A DNA stretch of 64,000 nt from contig CM043791.1 of assembly GCA_023974075.1 (NCBI GenBank), forward strand, positions 20,505,701 through 20,569,700. The letters are read 5' to 3'. The position numbers and the translations under genes are program-made. Shown here in pieces: positions 19,484 to 28,882 of this stretch. Source of the DNA: Chaenocephalus aceratus. Taxonomy: Eukaryota; Chordata; Actinopteri; Perciformes; Channichthyidae. Position 1 is the stretch's first letter. Every line of letters begins with the position of its first letter. The notes beneath the pieces were generated by a model, which was given only the letters and a program-made list of their open reading frames with translations, did no database searches and had not been told where the DNA came from.

Positions 19484-19849
19484 TCCTGGAGGGGGCCTGG
19501 GAGTACGCTTATCCGGTCTACATGTGTTTTTTAGAACTTGGAGAAGGCGTATGACCGAGTTCCCAGGGAGTTACTGTGGGAGGTGCTGCGGGAGTATGGG
19601 GTGAGGGGGTCTCTACTCAGGGCCATCCAATCTCTGTACTCCCAAAGCGAGAAGCTGTGTCCGGGTCCTCGGCAGTAAATCGGACCCATTTCCGGTGAGG
19701 GTTGGCCTCCGCCAGGGCTGCGCTTTGTCACCAATCCTGTTTTGTAATATACATGGATCGGATTTCGAGGCGTAGTCGTGGGGGAGGGGGTCTGCAGTTC
19801 AGTGGACTAAGGATTGCACCACTGCTTTTTGCAGATGATGTGGTTCTAA
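19484..19849 (+). pseudogene. Rex3-like (RTE) LINE, upstream half, reverse transcriptase fragment
   Basis: Translated with frame changes, this region gives reverse-transcriptase hallmarks: an EKAYDRVPRELLWEVL block near 19540-19590, a GLRQGCALSPILF block near 19705-19740 and the catalytic FADDVV motif at about 19826-19845. It is 5'-truncated, as usual for LINEs. The reading stops right after FADDVV, where a DNA transposon has inserted, and resumes at 23286. Several indels break the frame, so it is dead. Family assignment rests on the RTE-type motifs and the ATGG tail of the downstream half. Confidence 0.85.
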
Positions 19850-20459
19850 AACCCCTGACACACCAAGCAGTCACCAGAGGACTCGCCGACGCCGACGTCG
19901 GCTGTTGCGTCGCGGTGTTCTCCTGCGTCTTGGCCATGTGTCGCACGGGAACACACCGCAAAGATTTCAGTGCGTGAGTGGCAATAACTCTCCTTACCAG
20001 CAGGCGGCGTAGTTTGTATTAGTCATTCAAAAGAGGCAACAACCGGAAGACAGAGAAGAAGAACAGACCGTGATATAAACAAACAACAAATAGCGTGTGC
20101 ATTCCATTTTCACTCTCGTCCATGGAAAACATGTCTCGTGTGGCACTGGGAGCTAGATTTGGGTTCTGCCCGCTCTGTATTAATGTCATGTTGACAGGTT
20201 ATCATCATGTAGGCGTTGATAAAAGCTCATTCTAATGTTGTGTTATGTGTGTATGAAGGTGCGAAATAAAGTTTTTGCATTGCCTATCCTGCTATTTGTG
20301 TTTATTCTTTTAATCACACAGCGATAAGAACAATAACAATGTGCCTACATAACTGTCCAGTTGCAGCCCTAGCATTAGTATTGTATATAGTAACAGCTAC
20401 AACATTAAAATACTTCTAGGCAGATTGAGGAGGATAATGGGAGAATGAACAGAGAAACA

Positions 20460-20605
20460 TCCATCCAATAATAACTTTATTTGTATCGCACCTTTCATAC
20501 AGGGGATTGCAGTTCAAAGTGCTTTACATCAGTAAGAAATAAGATATAAAATCAGTGTAAAACAAGCAGCAAGAGCAAAGCATAAAGTGGGATCAAATAA
20601 TGCAG
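20460..20605 (-). repeat. L2-like LINE 3' tail fragment
   Basis: ATAACTTTATTTGTATCGCACC and GTTCAAAGTGCTTTACATC, read on the minus strand, are the usual 3' end of fish L2-type elements. It is a short 5'-truncated fragment inside the Harbinger-like element. Confidence 0.6.

Positions 20606-20637
<32 letters not shown>
20606..20637. repeat. (TA)n tract, Tc1 insertion target
   Basis: A TA dinucleotide tract immediately left of the Tc1 element. Tc1 elements insert at TA, and a TA tract also follows the right end. Confidence 0.9.
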
Positions 20638-21564
20638 CAGTTGCAAGAAAAAAGTATGTGAACCCTTTGGAATTACCTGGATTTCTGCATAAGTTGGTCA
20701 TAAAATGTGTGCTGATCTTCATCTAAGTCACAACAATAGACAAACACAGTCTGCTTAAACTAATACCACACAAACAATGATATGTTTCATGTTTTTATTG
20801 AACACACCATGTAAACATTCACAGTGCAGGGTGGAAAAACTCTGTGAACCCCTAGGCTAAAGACTTCTTCAAGAGCTAATTGGAGTCAGGAGTCAGCCAA
20901 CCTGGAGTCCAATCAATGAGACGAGATTGGAGGTGTTGGTTAAAGCTGCCCTGCCCTATACAAAATACACACCAGTTTTGAATTTTGCTATTCTTAAGAA
21001 GCATTGCCAGATGTGAACCATGCCTCGCACAAAAGAGCTCTCAGAAGACCTACCATTAAGAAGTGTTGACTTGCATAAAGCTGGAAAGGGTTCCAAAAGT
21101 ATCTCTGAAAGCCTTGATGTTCATCAGTCCACGGTAAGACACATTGTCTATAAATGGAGAAAGTTCAGCACTGTTGCTACTCTCCCTAGGAGAGGCCGTC
21201 CTGTAAAGATGACTGCAAGAGCACAGCGCAGAATGCTCAATGAGGTGAAGAAGAATCCTAGAGTGTCAGCTAGAGACTTAAAGAAATCTCTGGCACATGC
21301 TAACATCTCTGTTGACGAATCTACGATACATAAAACACTGAACAAGAATGGAGTTCATGGGAGGAAACCACGGAGGAAGCCACTGCTGTCCAGAAAAAAC
21401 ATTGCTGCAACGTTTGAAGTTTGCCAAAGAGCACCTGGATGTTCCACAGCACTACTGGCAACATATTATGTGGACAGATGAAACCAAAGCTGAGTTGTTT
21501 GGAAGGAACACACAACGCTATGTGTGGAGAATCCAAAGGGTTCACATACTTTTTCTTGCAACTG
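20638..21564 (+). mobile_element. Internally deleted Tc1-like transposon
   Basis: The termini are inverted copies: CAGTTGCAAGAAAAAAGTAT at the left and its complement at the right (about 21545-21564), with an adjacent block matching GTGAACCCTTTGG. TA flanks both sides. Length is 927 bp, against about 1.6 kb for a complete fish Tc1 element, because most of the catalytic half and the 3' interior are missing. Confidence 0.93.
21020..21535 (+). pseudogene. Tc1 transposase, frameshifted and truncated
   Basis: The 5' frame starts at ATG 21020 and encodes the paired-like DNA-binding domain: a first helix-turn-helix around residues 10-50 ([20 protein letters not shown]), a GRP linker near residue 59 ([15 protein letters not shown]) and a second helical domain to about residue 125. 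An extra A near 21409 shifts the frame. The continuation contains HLDVPQHYW and the WTDETK block with the first catalytic aspartate (about 21475-21490). Reading runs into the right terminal repeat after RNTQRYVWR, so the second Asp and final Asp/Glu are lost. It cannot encode an active transposase but could retain DNA binding. Confidence 0.92.
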
Positions 21565-21806
21565 TATATATATATTAATCCCAACAGGCCACCTTGTTTA
21601 CAGTTTGATTCAGTTTTAGTAGAATATAAAATACATGAATGAATGATGAAATGAGCACAAAGTGCAAACATACTATAATTATATTGAGGTACTTGAGACT
21701 AATCCTGCAACTGTATAGTTCTGCTCCACAACAGTTGGAGAATGAAGAAACCATCACGTATGAAAGGCTACATGTGAATAGAGGGGCAGAAAAACGGCTT
21801 GCACAT

Positions 21807-22986
21807 TTACATTTTAAATCTTGAACAATGAACAGCAGTAGACAGTATCTCATTTAGTATCATCATCCTGCGCTTCGCCGGAGGCCTTCCAGTGCTGAGT
21901 GTGCTTGGCTTCTCTCCGAGCGGTGCCGGTGTGGTGCAGATGGTGGATTCTGCCAGGGGAGTGCAGGGCTCAGCATCAAAGTGGAAGGACTCCTCTGTGG
22001 TGCTGGTCGAGGTTTCACTGCTGGTGCCACCGGGGGTTGATTCTGCAGCCACCGGACGTACAAACACTACAAAATATAATCAAGACATATTTTATCATGT
22101 ATTATTATAGGTTAAGATACAAGCGTTATTGAACCCATGGTGAATTTCATAAGCTACCCAGCACTATATAATGTAATTTCAATTAGCTCCTCCTTTACCA
22201 GCTGCAACATTAAGGTGATGAGCACATCAATAATTATAATACAATAATATATATATTATTCTGTTATGGTTATATTTAACACTGTACCCACCAAATGAAT
22301 GAAAATAATGTTTTTGTAAATGAAAGAAGCAAGAAACACTTATTTGTACTCAACAAATAAAATAGTTACCGTGACGGTGAGGTTCGAAGTACTCTCCTTC
22401 CTTCTTGTGTAGGGCTCTAAAAACTGCAGCCTGGTTATGATCCACTGCTGTCTGCCAGTCCTTTGTGCTCCACAACTACCCGAAGGGGCAAGTTTCCTGT
22501 ACCGGGTGTACTGGGTTCGCAGAGAATCCCACTTCTTCCTCAGCTCTTTCTCTGAAGCACACAAATAAACGATGTAAGCATTGTGGCTAGTTAGCATGTC
22601 CAATTCATATCTATATGCAGTGCCAAACTGCACAGCTAGCAACAGCTAGCAACAGCTAGCAACAAGATAACAACAAGATAACAACAAGATAACAACAAGA
22701 TAACAACAGATAACAACAAAACACAAGGTTGAAATAACAAATTACATTTCACGTTAATGTCACTGTACGCTGGCAAACAATAAAAAGCCAAGGGTATCTG
22801 CTGAAGAGCTCAATTGATGAAAAAGATAATCTTTCCCGATAAACAAAGTTGCGTTTCAATCTCTCGCCAGAGTCCGGTTTTCACTACTCGGTTCGAGTAC
22901 CTTTTCTCTGTGATGTCGTACAGAGCTGGCCTCTCCTGGATCAATGTGATGAGCAGATCTTCGTTTCCGTCATTCCAGATCGCCAT
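21807..22986 (-). CDS. MADF-domain protein of the Harbinger-like element, three exons, probably decayed
   Basis: On the minus strand an ATG at 22986 begins MAIWNDGNEDLLITLIQERP, the start of a MADF (Myb/SANT-like, DNA-binding) domain. Exon 1 runs to about 22834. A second exon (22551-22370, preceded by TTCAG) continues with KELRKKWDSLRTQYTRYRKL, a typical MADF C-terminal half. A third exon (22066-21807, preceded by TGTAG) encodes a Ser/Thr/Pro-rich tail with a basic PPAKRR motif. The donor after exon 1 is not a clean GT, so splicing may be broken. Companion proteins of this type are thought to help PIF/Harbinger transposases bind DNA or enter the nucleus; that role is from family knowledge. 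Confidence 0.65.
22625..22725. repeat. Short tandem repeats AACAGCTAGC and AACAAGATA
   Basis: Three AACAGCTAGC-type units at about 22630-22661, directly followed by about five AACAAGATA-type units. They lie in the intron between MADF exons 1 and 2. Confidence 0.85.
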
Positions 22987-23282
22987 GATGAGATTAAAAT
23001 GAATAGCAGTCTGTGTGTGCCTTCTTAAATCATTTGTTTACGTCCCTCACTTCCGTTTCGCTTCTCATGCACTTCTCATGCTAGCTGAACAGCCAATCAG
23101 AGTGATTGTTTAGTCCGACTGCCAGACCCGATGCATAATCGGCCATGCATCGGGACAGGCAGTCCAAATAAGGCGTGTCACGGTCGACGGTGCGGGACAC
23201 ACCAAATTGAGTTTGGGCGACAGGACACGCTTCGTCTCCCGACTTACGAAAACAGCCGAAATCGGCCTGGTGTGTCAGGGCC

Positions 23283-24078
23283 TTAATGGCTTCAATCGGT
23301 CTGCGACCTTCAGCACTCACTGGATCGGTTCGCAACCGAGTGTGAAGCGGCTGGGATGAGGATCAGCACCTCCAAATCTGAGGCCATGGTTCTCAGCAGG
23401 AAACCGATGGACTGTCCACTCCAAGTAGGGAATGAGTCCTTACCCCAAGTGAAGGAGTTCAAGTATCTCGGGGTCTTGTTCTCGAGTGAGGGAACAATGG
23501 AGCGTGAGATGGGCCGGAGAATCGGAGCAGCGGGAGCGGTACTGCAGTCGCTTTACCGCACCGTTGTGATGAAAAGGGAGCTGAGCCAGAAGGCAAAGCT
23601 CTCTGTCTACCGGGCCATTTTCGTTCCTACCCTCACCTATGGTCAAGGATGGGTCATGACCGAAAGAACGAGATCGCGGATACAAGCGGCCGAGATGGGT
23701 TTTCTCCGCAGGGTGGCTGGTGTCTCTGTGAGATGAGAAGTTCGGTCATCAGGGAGGGACTCGGAGTTGAGCGGCTCCTCCTTCGCGTCGAAAGGAGCCA
23801 GTTGAGGTGGTTCGGGCACCTAGTTAGGATGCCACCTGGGCGCCTCCCTAGGGAGGTGTTCCTGGCACGTCCAGCTGGGAAGAGACCAAGGGGTAGACCA
23901 AGGACCAGGTGGAGGGATTATATATCTTCGCTGGCCTGGGAGCGCCTTGGGATCCCCCAGTCAGAGCTGGTTGATGTCGCCAGGGAAAAGAAAGTTTGGG
24001 GCTCTCTGCTGGAACTGCTACCCCCCGCGACCCGACCACGGATAAGCGGGAGAAGATGATGGATGGATGGATGGATGG
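23283..24078 (+). pseudogene. Rex3-like (RTE) LINE, downstream half with ATGG tail
   Basis: The LINE reading resumes after the Harbinger-like insertion. An open frame at 23356-23736 contains ISTSKSEAMVLSRKPMDCPL and VKEFKYLGVLFSSEG, the RT thumb region. A frameshift near 23710 leads to a second frame (to 24059) with LLRVERSQLRWFGHLVRMPP and RPRGRPRTRWRDYI, the conserved C-terminus of RTE/Rex3 proteins. The copy ends in ATGG repeats (about 24057-24078), the usual Rex3 3' end. The 11-bp duplication follows directly. Confidence 0.92.
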
Positions 24079-24089
24079 ACAATAATACA
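24079..24089. repeat. Right target-site duplication of Rex3-like LINE
   Basis: ACAATAATACA, identical to 19473-19483. It shows that everything between is one LINE insertion later enlarged by nested elements. Confidence 0.9.
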
Positions 24090-25356
24090 AAAATGTAACA
24101 TGATAATTATTATACAATACAAAATTGAGCAACGTCAAATTGATATACAAAAATATTACTGATTCTAAATGATATATAAACAAATAATCTACTTAATTAC
24201 ACATCCGAAAAGGGGTGGGAAGAAGTTTACAATTATGTAATCCCACAATCTAGAGTTTAGATTGAACAAATTCAATTTGTGTGATGTGGGGATCTCAAGC
24301 AGTAACCACAGACTACAGAGTCCTGTGTGCTTTTGTTGGTGTAGTTTTTGTGCACAGCCATTCCTCGAGCTCACACCTCACACTGCTTTTAATCGAATAC
24401 ATTGTCATATGAGATTCATATCCATTCCTTTCCCACACTACCAGGTGCCATCTAAATGGTTCTTTTGTATAAACAGCAAATCTTTATCCTAGAATATAGA
24501 TCAAAACAGGGAGAATGCAAAAGCACTGATGAAGAAATGGCTCAGGGAAAGAGATGGATTCAGTCGTGAATTTGAATAAGTGTGTGGAGGGAAATAGCAC
24601 AGGTTAATAACAGGGATAAATCAGATCTTTCTCACAGCTTGGGGCTGCGGCTTGTCGATCCATGTGTGTCGTTAGTCATCCACTCTCAAAGACCTGACAA
24701 AAATACAAACGCATAAATAGAGGAGATAGAAATCTCTGGCAGCAATTCTGACCTTGCTTCTCACACAATCCAACAAACAAAGTGGCTTGGATTCAAAAGA
24801 AGAAAGAGCAAAGGTTTTTTTCTCATATCCTCCTGTCAGTGTGTCTGTTGTTTCAGAACAGTTTTTGTTGTTTCTGCAGAGCAAAATGTGGTGCTTATAA
24901 TGAATACAATGTATTCCACAAAAGTGTTTTGTTGCCTTATTCAAGAGAACTGCTATTTTTGAGAGAAAAAAAAAACAAAAGAGCATTTTTCTCACAAATT
25001 CAGATAAAGGAGAAAATGAGACAAATAATGCAGAGCAAAAACACATGAGGCAACGCTATCTAATTACACTTATATAAATACATCTTTACATATTGTATGA
25101 TTTCTACATGTTTCCAAAGCCCAGTGGAACCTCGGTCAATACTCGACTCCTCTATTAATTTTGCATGACCAAGGATTCACAGGTAGCAAGTTTCACAGCT
25201 CATCACTGCGAAGATAGTGGTTTCAGGCTGGAGTTAGCAGGAAAACACAATAGCTGTGAATAGATTGATCTCCTCTGGGGTAAACTGAGGTTAATAATGA
25301 TAACACACCGTGGCTTTCTTCTGTCTTTGGGTCAGACTTTGTGTTCTCAAGTGGTA
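24090..25356. other. Non-coding DNA between the two mobile-element blocks
   Basis: AT-rich sequence with no domain-bearing frame. The 124-codon minus-strand frame at 24672-25046 has no recognisable family signature. Confidence 0.5.
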
Positions 25357-25362
25357 AGGATC
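25357..25362. repeat. Left 6-bp target-site duplication (AGGATC)
   Basis: AGGATC directly precedes the first base of the inverted repeat. The same hexamer directly follows its last base at 36994-36999. Six-bp duplications are known for Polinton/Maverick-type elements among others. Confidence 0.8.
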
Positions 25363-25520
25363 AGTAGTAGTAATGATGTTCCTTTCGTCAAATTAGTATG
25401 CATAGAAAGTGACAGGTGGACACGCCCCCAATTATGCAAATGAGCTAAGTCCATCTCCCATTGGCCAATGAGCTAAGTCCCGCCTCCCATGTCCCGCCTC
25501 CCATGTCCCGCCTCCCATTC
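25363..25520 (+). promoter_or_regulatory. Left terminal control-like region: octamer, ATTGGCCAAT, GC-box repeats
   Basis: The octamer ATGCAAAT lies at 25434-25441, starting at base 72 of the element. The palindrome ATTGGCCAAT lies at 25460-25469. Three perfect tandem copies of GTCCCGCCTCCCAT follow at 25477-25518. The mirror end has the octamer at the same distance (base 72), the same palindrome and two 14-bp copies. Octamer, CCAAT-type and GC-box sites are classical host-factor sites in viral enhancers and in adenovirus-type origins; such use here is inferred. Confidence 0.6.
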
Positions 25521-25564
25521 TTTGATGTCAGATTGGCGTGAAAGGCCCCCCGGCGTGATTCTTT

Positions 25565-25975
25565 TGTTGTATCAATTAGATAGTTAAGGTATTTGACCCC
25601 TGACCCCGAGAGTGGAGTAATTGCCCCGCAATTAGATTAGCCCCAGGCACCCCCTTTGTGTATAGGTATTTTATTGTATCAATTAAGATAGTTAGGGTAT
25701 TTGACCCTGACCCCGAGAGTGGAGTAATTGCCCCGCAATTAGATTAGCCCCAGGCACCCCTTTGTGTATAGGTATTTTGTTGTATTGATTAAGGTATCTG
25801 ACCCTGACCCCGAGAGTGGAGTAATTGCCCCCGCAATTAGATTAGCCCCAGGCACCCCCTTTGTTGTATAGGTATTTTGTTGTATTGAATAAGGTATTTG
25901 ACCCCTGACCCCGAGAGTGGAGTAATTGCCCCGCAATTAGATTACCCCCAGGCAGTCCCTTTTGTTGTATGTATT
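25565..25975 (+). repeat. Left subterminal tandem repeats, about 105 bp, four copies
   Basis: The phrase CCCCGAGAGTGGAGTAATTG recurs near 25604, 25709, 25808 and 25910, each followed by GCAATTAGATTA. Each unit also carries TTTGACCC and a GTTGTAT block. Copies differ by small indels. Confidence 0.9.
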
Positions 25976-26084
25976 GTATAAGATAGTCTCTTTGACCCCT
26001 GCCCTCAGAGCCCTTTGTTGTCTAATCTAATTAGCCTTTGATGCCTGCCCTTTGATGTGATGTGTAATTTCACACTGATGAAAG

Positions 26085-26220
26085 CCTCTGTATAAAATGA
26101 CTAGGCTACGACCGTATAGAGATATGCTCAAAACTAAATTTAAAAAAGACAGACAATTCAGCTTACCAAGTCAAACCGTCTGAAGCGCCAGTCAAGAAAC
26201 AAATGCAGCATCGGGGGATG
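26085..26220 (+). promoter_or_regulatory. TATA-like box with short leader frame, left arm
   Basis: TATAAAATG at 26091-26099 sits just inside the 105-bp repeats. A short frame follows. The mirror copy is a 61-codon frame at 36173-36358 (minus). In it, GPVKKQMQH resembles GAPIKKGMQY of gene A, and the DNA CGCCAGTCAAGAAAC at about 26188 parallels CGCCAATCAAGAAAC at about 26623. This looks like a duplicated gene-A start fragment. Confidence 0.4.
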
Positions 26221-26300
26221 GGTTCGGAGTACAGCCTCTTTCTGGTCATGTGTGTTGGAGGAGGGGCTCTGTAAGGAAGTCTGAAGGAAAGGGGATATAT

Positions 26301-26315
26301 TCCCCCCCCCCCCCG
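26301..26315. repeat. Poly-C run, left arm
   Basis: A run of about 15 C. Its mirror partner is a poly-G run at about 36139-36156. The unequal length reflects homopolymer instability. Confidence 0.85.
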
Positions 26316-26566
26316 TTTGTGTACTTTCAAATTATAGCTCACTCGAGATGGTTTCTCCAAAATGACAGGTTTTGCATACATAAAAGTGTATCTTACAGTT
26401 CCTTTAGTTGTAGGATTGTGAACTAATGTATAATTACTTTTATTAACTATAGGTTTGCATCCATTAAAGTTTATCTTACAGTTCCCTTTGTGAGTGAATT
26501 ACACACAAATCTGCAGAGTGTCACTAATATATATATATATATATATATATTCTTTATTTAGAAGCA

Positions 26567-27353
26567 TAGATATGGGTTTAATCAGCGAGACGCCTGTGAC
26601 AACGTACAGCCATCAGTCCGGAGCGCCAATCAAGAAACGAATGCAATATCTGTGCCGGTTCAGACGCCTACAGCCGAAGAACTTCATGAAGAATGGACTC
26701 TGAAAAATGGCGATGTTTGGGGTTATGTATTCAACTATATGGCGAATGAACTGCATTTCTACAATCTGAAGAATGGAGAAACGTACGGACCCCGCAGTGG
26801 TAAAGCGACACTGACCTCAACAGATTGGGCTGTGTTAACTCTGTGTCTTCCAGAGATCTCCCACGCAACCACGGTACCGGAAGAAGTAGTGCATCAAGAA
26901 ACCATAGTGGAACCAGCGGTGTACAAGATTTTACAAAGAAAAGCAAAGAAACACAGACAGCATGCGAGATCAAAGAAGAGATTTTCACCGCCGCCCCCTC
27001 AATGTGGAGGAAGAAAGAGTTATTTCCCCACTGCCAGAAGTGAGAAGAGTCCTGACAAGCATCGTCTGGGAAACTAAAAGCGGACCATCGGGGCGATGGT
27101 ATTACCCGTGGCAAGCCATTTGGAAACTCTGGGGAAGGACCCTCTGATGATTTTGTTTTGGAGATTTTTAATTCTACATGTGGAGTATTTCAGGACAGCA
27201 GTGCGGGTGCCATTGACTGCTTGGCTGAAAATGATTGATGGAAAAGCTACAAAGCTTAAAGAACTTTTTAAACAGAGTCAGACATCGATGGACATTATAC
27301 TGGTGAAAAAGAATCTCACCTTTACAGAGGACTCTGCCTCCCACTCAACATAA
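26567..27353 (+). pseudogene. Gene A, left-arm copy, broken
   Basis: This is the mirror copy of the intact 266-codon frame at 34289-35089. The left copy has lost the start region: the first shared codons follow directly after a TA repeat and TCTTTATTTA, where the right arm has about 820 extra bases. Frame changes near 26660-26700, 26850-26950 and 27070-27120 split it into three overlapping frames (26494-26703, 26652-27077, 27096-27353). The central block and the C-terminal block remain recognisable. It is not expected to give a full protein. Confidence 0.85.
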
Positions 27354-27400
27354 CAAGTCACACCCTCCTCACCAGATCATTTTAAACTAAGGACCCCTCA
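27331..27400 (+). promoter_or_regulatory. Recurring promoter-like module M1, left arm
   Basis: The module reads CCCACTCAACATAACAAGTC, then CACCAGATCATTTTAAACTA, then AGGACC. It overlaps the end of gene A. Similar blocks occur at 28221-28290, 30000-30062 and, on the right arm in mirror sense, 31805-31870, 33361-33426, 34240-34308 and 35170-35240. The TTTTAAA/TATAAAA core is TATA-like. Confidence 0.5.
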
Positions 27401-28220
27401 AAGAAAAACATTGTGTATTCTACCTATGTAAAAAGAATGTCGGGGTTGTCTCTGTATCAAGAAGATGTGTTTTAAAAATGAATTTTGTGAAAAATACCAA
27501 CTGTGTGAGAGACGTCATAAAGACACTCATTTTAACCACAGTGTTTGTTCTCTACAAATGTTTTAAGATTGTTACAAAATGTAAAAAATAAAAATAAAAG
27601 GTATGGAGACAAAATTAATTCAGGTGACTCTGGCTTTATTAGGAATACAAATATAATACAAATGGGTTAGGGGTTAAATGTAACCATCGTGGACTTAATA
27701 GTCTAACAAAATACTTTTATCTGAATACATTTGTTCTTTTTAAGAGCACTTTTTGAAATGATTTATTTATTATTTCAGTGGAACAATCCAGTTTTTGTTA
27801 ACATCAACACTTTCTTCTTTTTTTTTCTTGTGTTACTATGATACTTTTAGACACACTTTGGTGTATGCAACACTTGTTCAGATAAACAAGGTTTTTTTCT
27901 TTTCTGATAAACTTACATATTTTAGTTATTTTCTGCTACCAAGATACTTTTTTCTTTAAGGGTTGCAAAACTTTAGAACAGGGTAAAATATTCATTAAAT
28001 TGTATTGAATTGAGTTTTCTTTTTTGATTTTCAACATACTATTTGTACACAATGACTTTTCCATATTTCTGACAAACTATAGTTTTTTGACTTTTTTCTG
28101 TATAATCTTGACAAAACTATTACTTGTTCTTAAATGATGATCTATTGCTGGAGATGAGATGAAAAGCTACAACGATTAAAGAACTTTTTTCTAAAAACTC
28201 TCAATTCTATAATTGACTAC
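27401..28220. other. Gene A to gene B intergenic stretch, left arm
   Basis: T-rich sequence between genes A and B, with AATAAA-type polyadenylation signals near 27589-27598. No domain-bearing frame is seen; short frames on either strand look incidental. The mirror copy is at about 33440-34235. Confidence 0.5.
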
Positions 28221-28307
28221 CCCCATTCAACGCAATAAGCCCTACCCTCCACTCAGCAAATCATCTAAAACGAAGGACCTCGCTAAGACGACCGTTGTAA
28301 TCTAGCC
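28221..28307 (+). promoter_or_regulatory. Recurring promoter-like module M2 upstream of gene B
   Basis: CATTCAACGCAATAAGCCCT, then CTCAGCAAATCATCTAAAAC and AAGGACC, followed after about 30 bp by CTAGCCATGGAGC with the gene B start codon. The same CTAGCCATGGA context recurs after module M3 at 30067. Confidence 0.55.
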
Positions 28308-28811
28308 ATGGAGCAGAGAAAAGCCAAGACTCCCCCCGCGAGTTGCAGCCAGGAACAGACTACTGGACTACCATCATCACCACCAAGGGGGAAACCCGAA
28401 TCTTGCAATACTACTGCTGCTGATTTTACTCCTTGGGCCAAAACGTCTCTGTTTATGGACACATTGAAAGCGGTGTTGGTTGATATTGTGGAGAGGGTGA
28501 TACATCGGTACAGAGAAGAAATATGCAACGGGTGCCGAGTCAGTCACCCCGGCCAGAGGCAACACGATTTTCTGAATGACATGTCCGATTTTTACTTCAG
28601 AAACAATTACAACGCGTTAATGAAAAGACTCTGGCTCACCGACTTCATTACTGAGATCGACCAGACTCTTAATGATAAAGACATTTTCACGGATGATTGG
28701 AGGATCCAAGGCGCTTCGGAGGCTTTTCTTCACAATCTCAAAAATTGCAGACGCCTCAAGGAGAGACTTGAAAAGATCCATGCCGAGTTGGATGGAGAAG
28801 AAGAAGACTAA
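28308..28811 (+). CDS. Gene B: 167-residue putative zinc-binding protein
   Basis: The ATG at 28308 sits in CTAGCCATGGAG, a good vertebrate initiation context, downstream of module M2. Residues 1-45 are polar and Pro/Ser-rich. Residues 47-70 form an amphipathic helix (LFMDTLKAVLVDIVERVIHR). Residues 73-86 contain CNGCRVSHPGQRQH, a possible CX2CX3HX5H metal site. The C-terminal part is helical and ends in an acidic tail (ELDGEEED). I do not recognise a named family with certainty. Such small helical zinc-binding proteins are common accessory proteins of DNA viruses and virus-like elements, which is only a general analogy. The right-arm copy is broken, so this is the only complete version in the window. 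Confidence 0.6.
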   Translation: MEQRKAKTPPASCSQEQTTGLPSSPPRGKPESCNTTAADFTPWAKTSLFMDTLKAVLVDIVERVIHRYREEICNGCRVSHPGQRQHDFLNDMSDFYFRNNYNALMKRLWLTDFITEIDQTLNDKDIFTDDWRIQGASEAFLHNLKNCRRLKERLEKIHAELDGEEED

Positions 28812-28882
28812 CAACCAGCAGTTGGATGGAGAAGCCAGGGACTTGTTCGATACATTGACTTTTTTCTTCAAGTAAAATAAAA

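Larger units (their letters stand above)
19850..23282. mobile_element. PIF/Harbinger-like DNA transposon inside the LINE
   Basis: The ends carry matching inverted termini: CCCCTGACACACC at the left and GGTGTGTCAGGG at the right. They interrupt Rex3-like coding sequence immediately after FADDVV. Flanking trinucleotides are TAA (19847-19849) and TTA (23283-23285), an imperfect TWA-type duplication as in PIF/Harbinger. The element carries a minus-strand MADF-domain gene, a companion gene known from some Harbinger elements. No DDE transposase was recognised, so this copy looks non-autonomous. It also hosts an L2-like tail and a Tc1 element. Confidence 0.65.

Noticed and set aside
24672..25046. 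124-codon minus-strand ORF
   Set aside because: Low-complexity Phe/Cys/Leu-rich translation of AT-rich DNA; no domain.
25565..25975. CRISPR-like array
   Set aside because: The 105-bp units are contiguous tandem repeats without unique spacers, in a eukaryotic genome.
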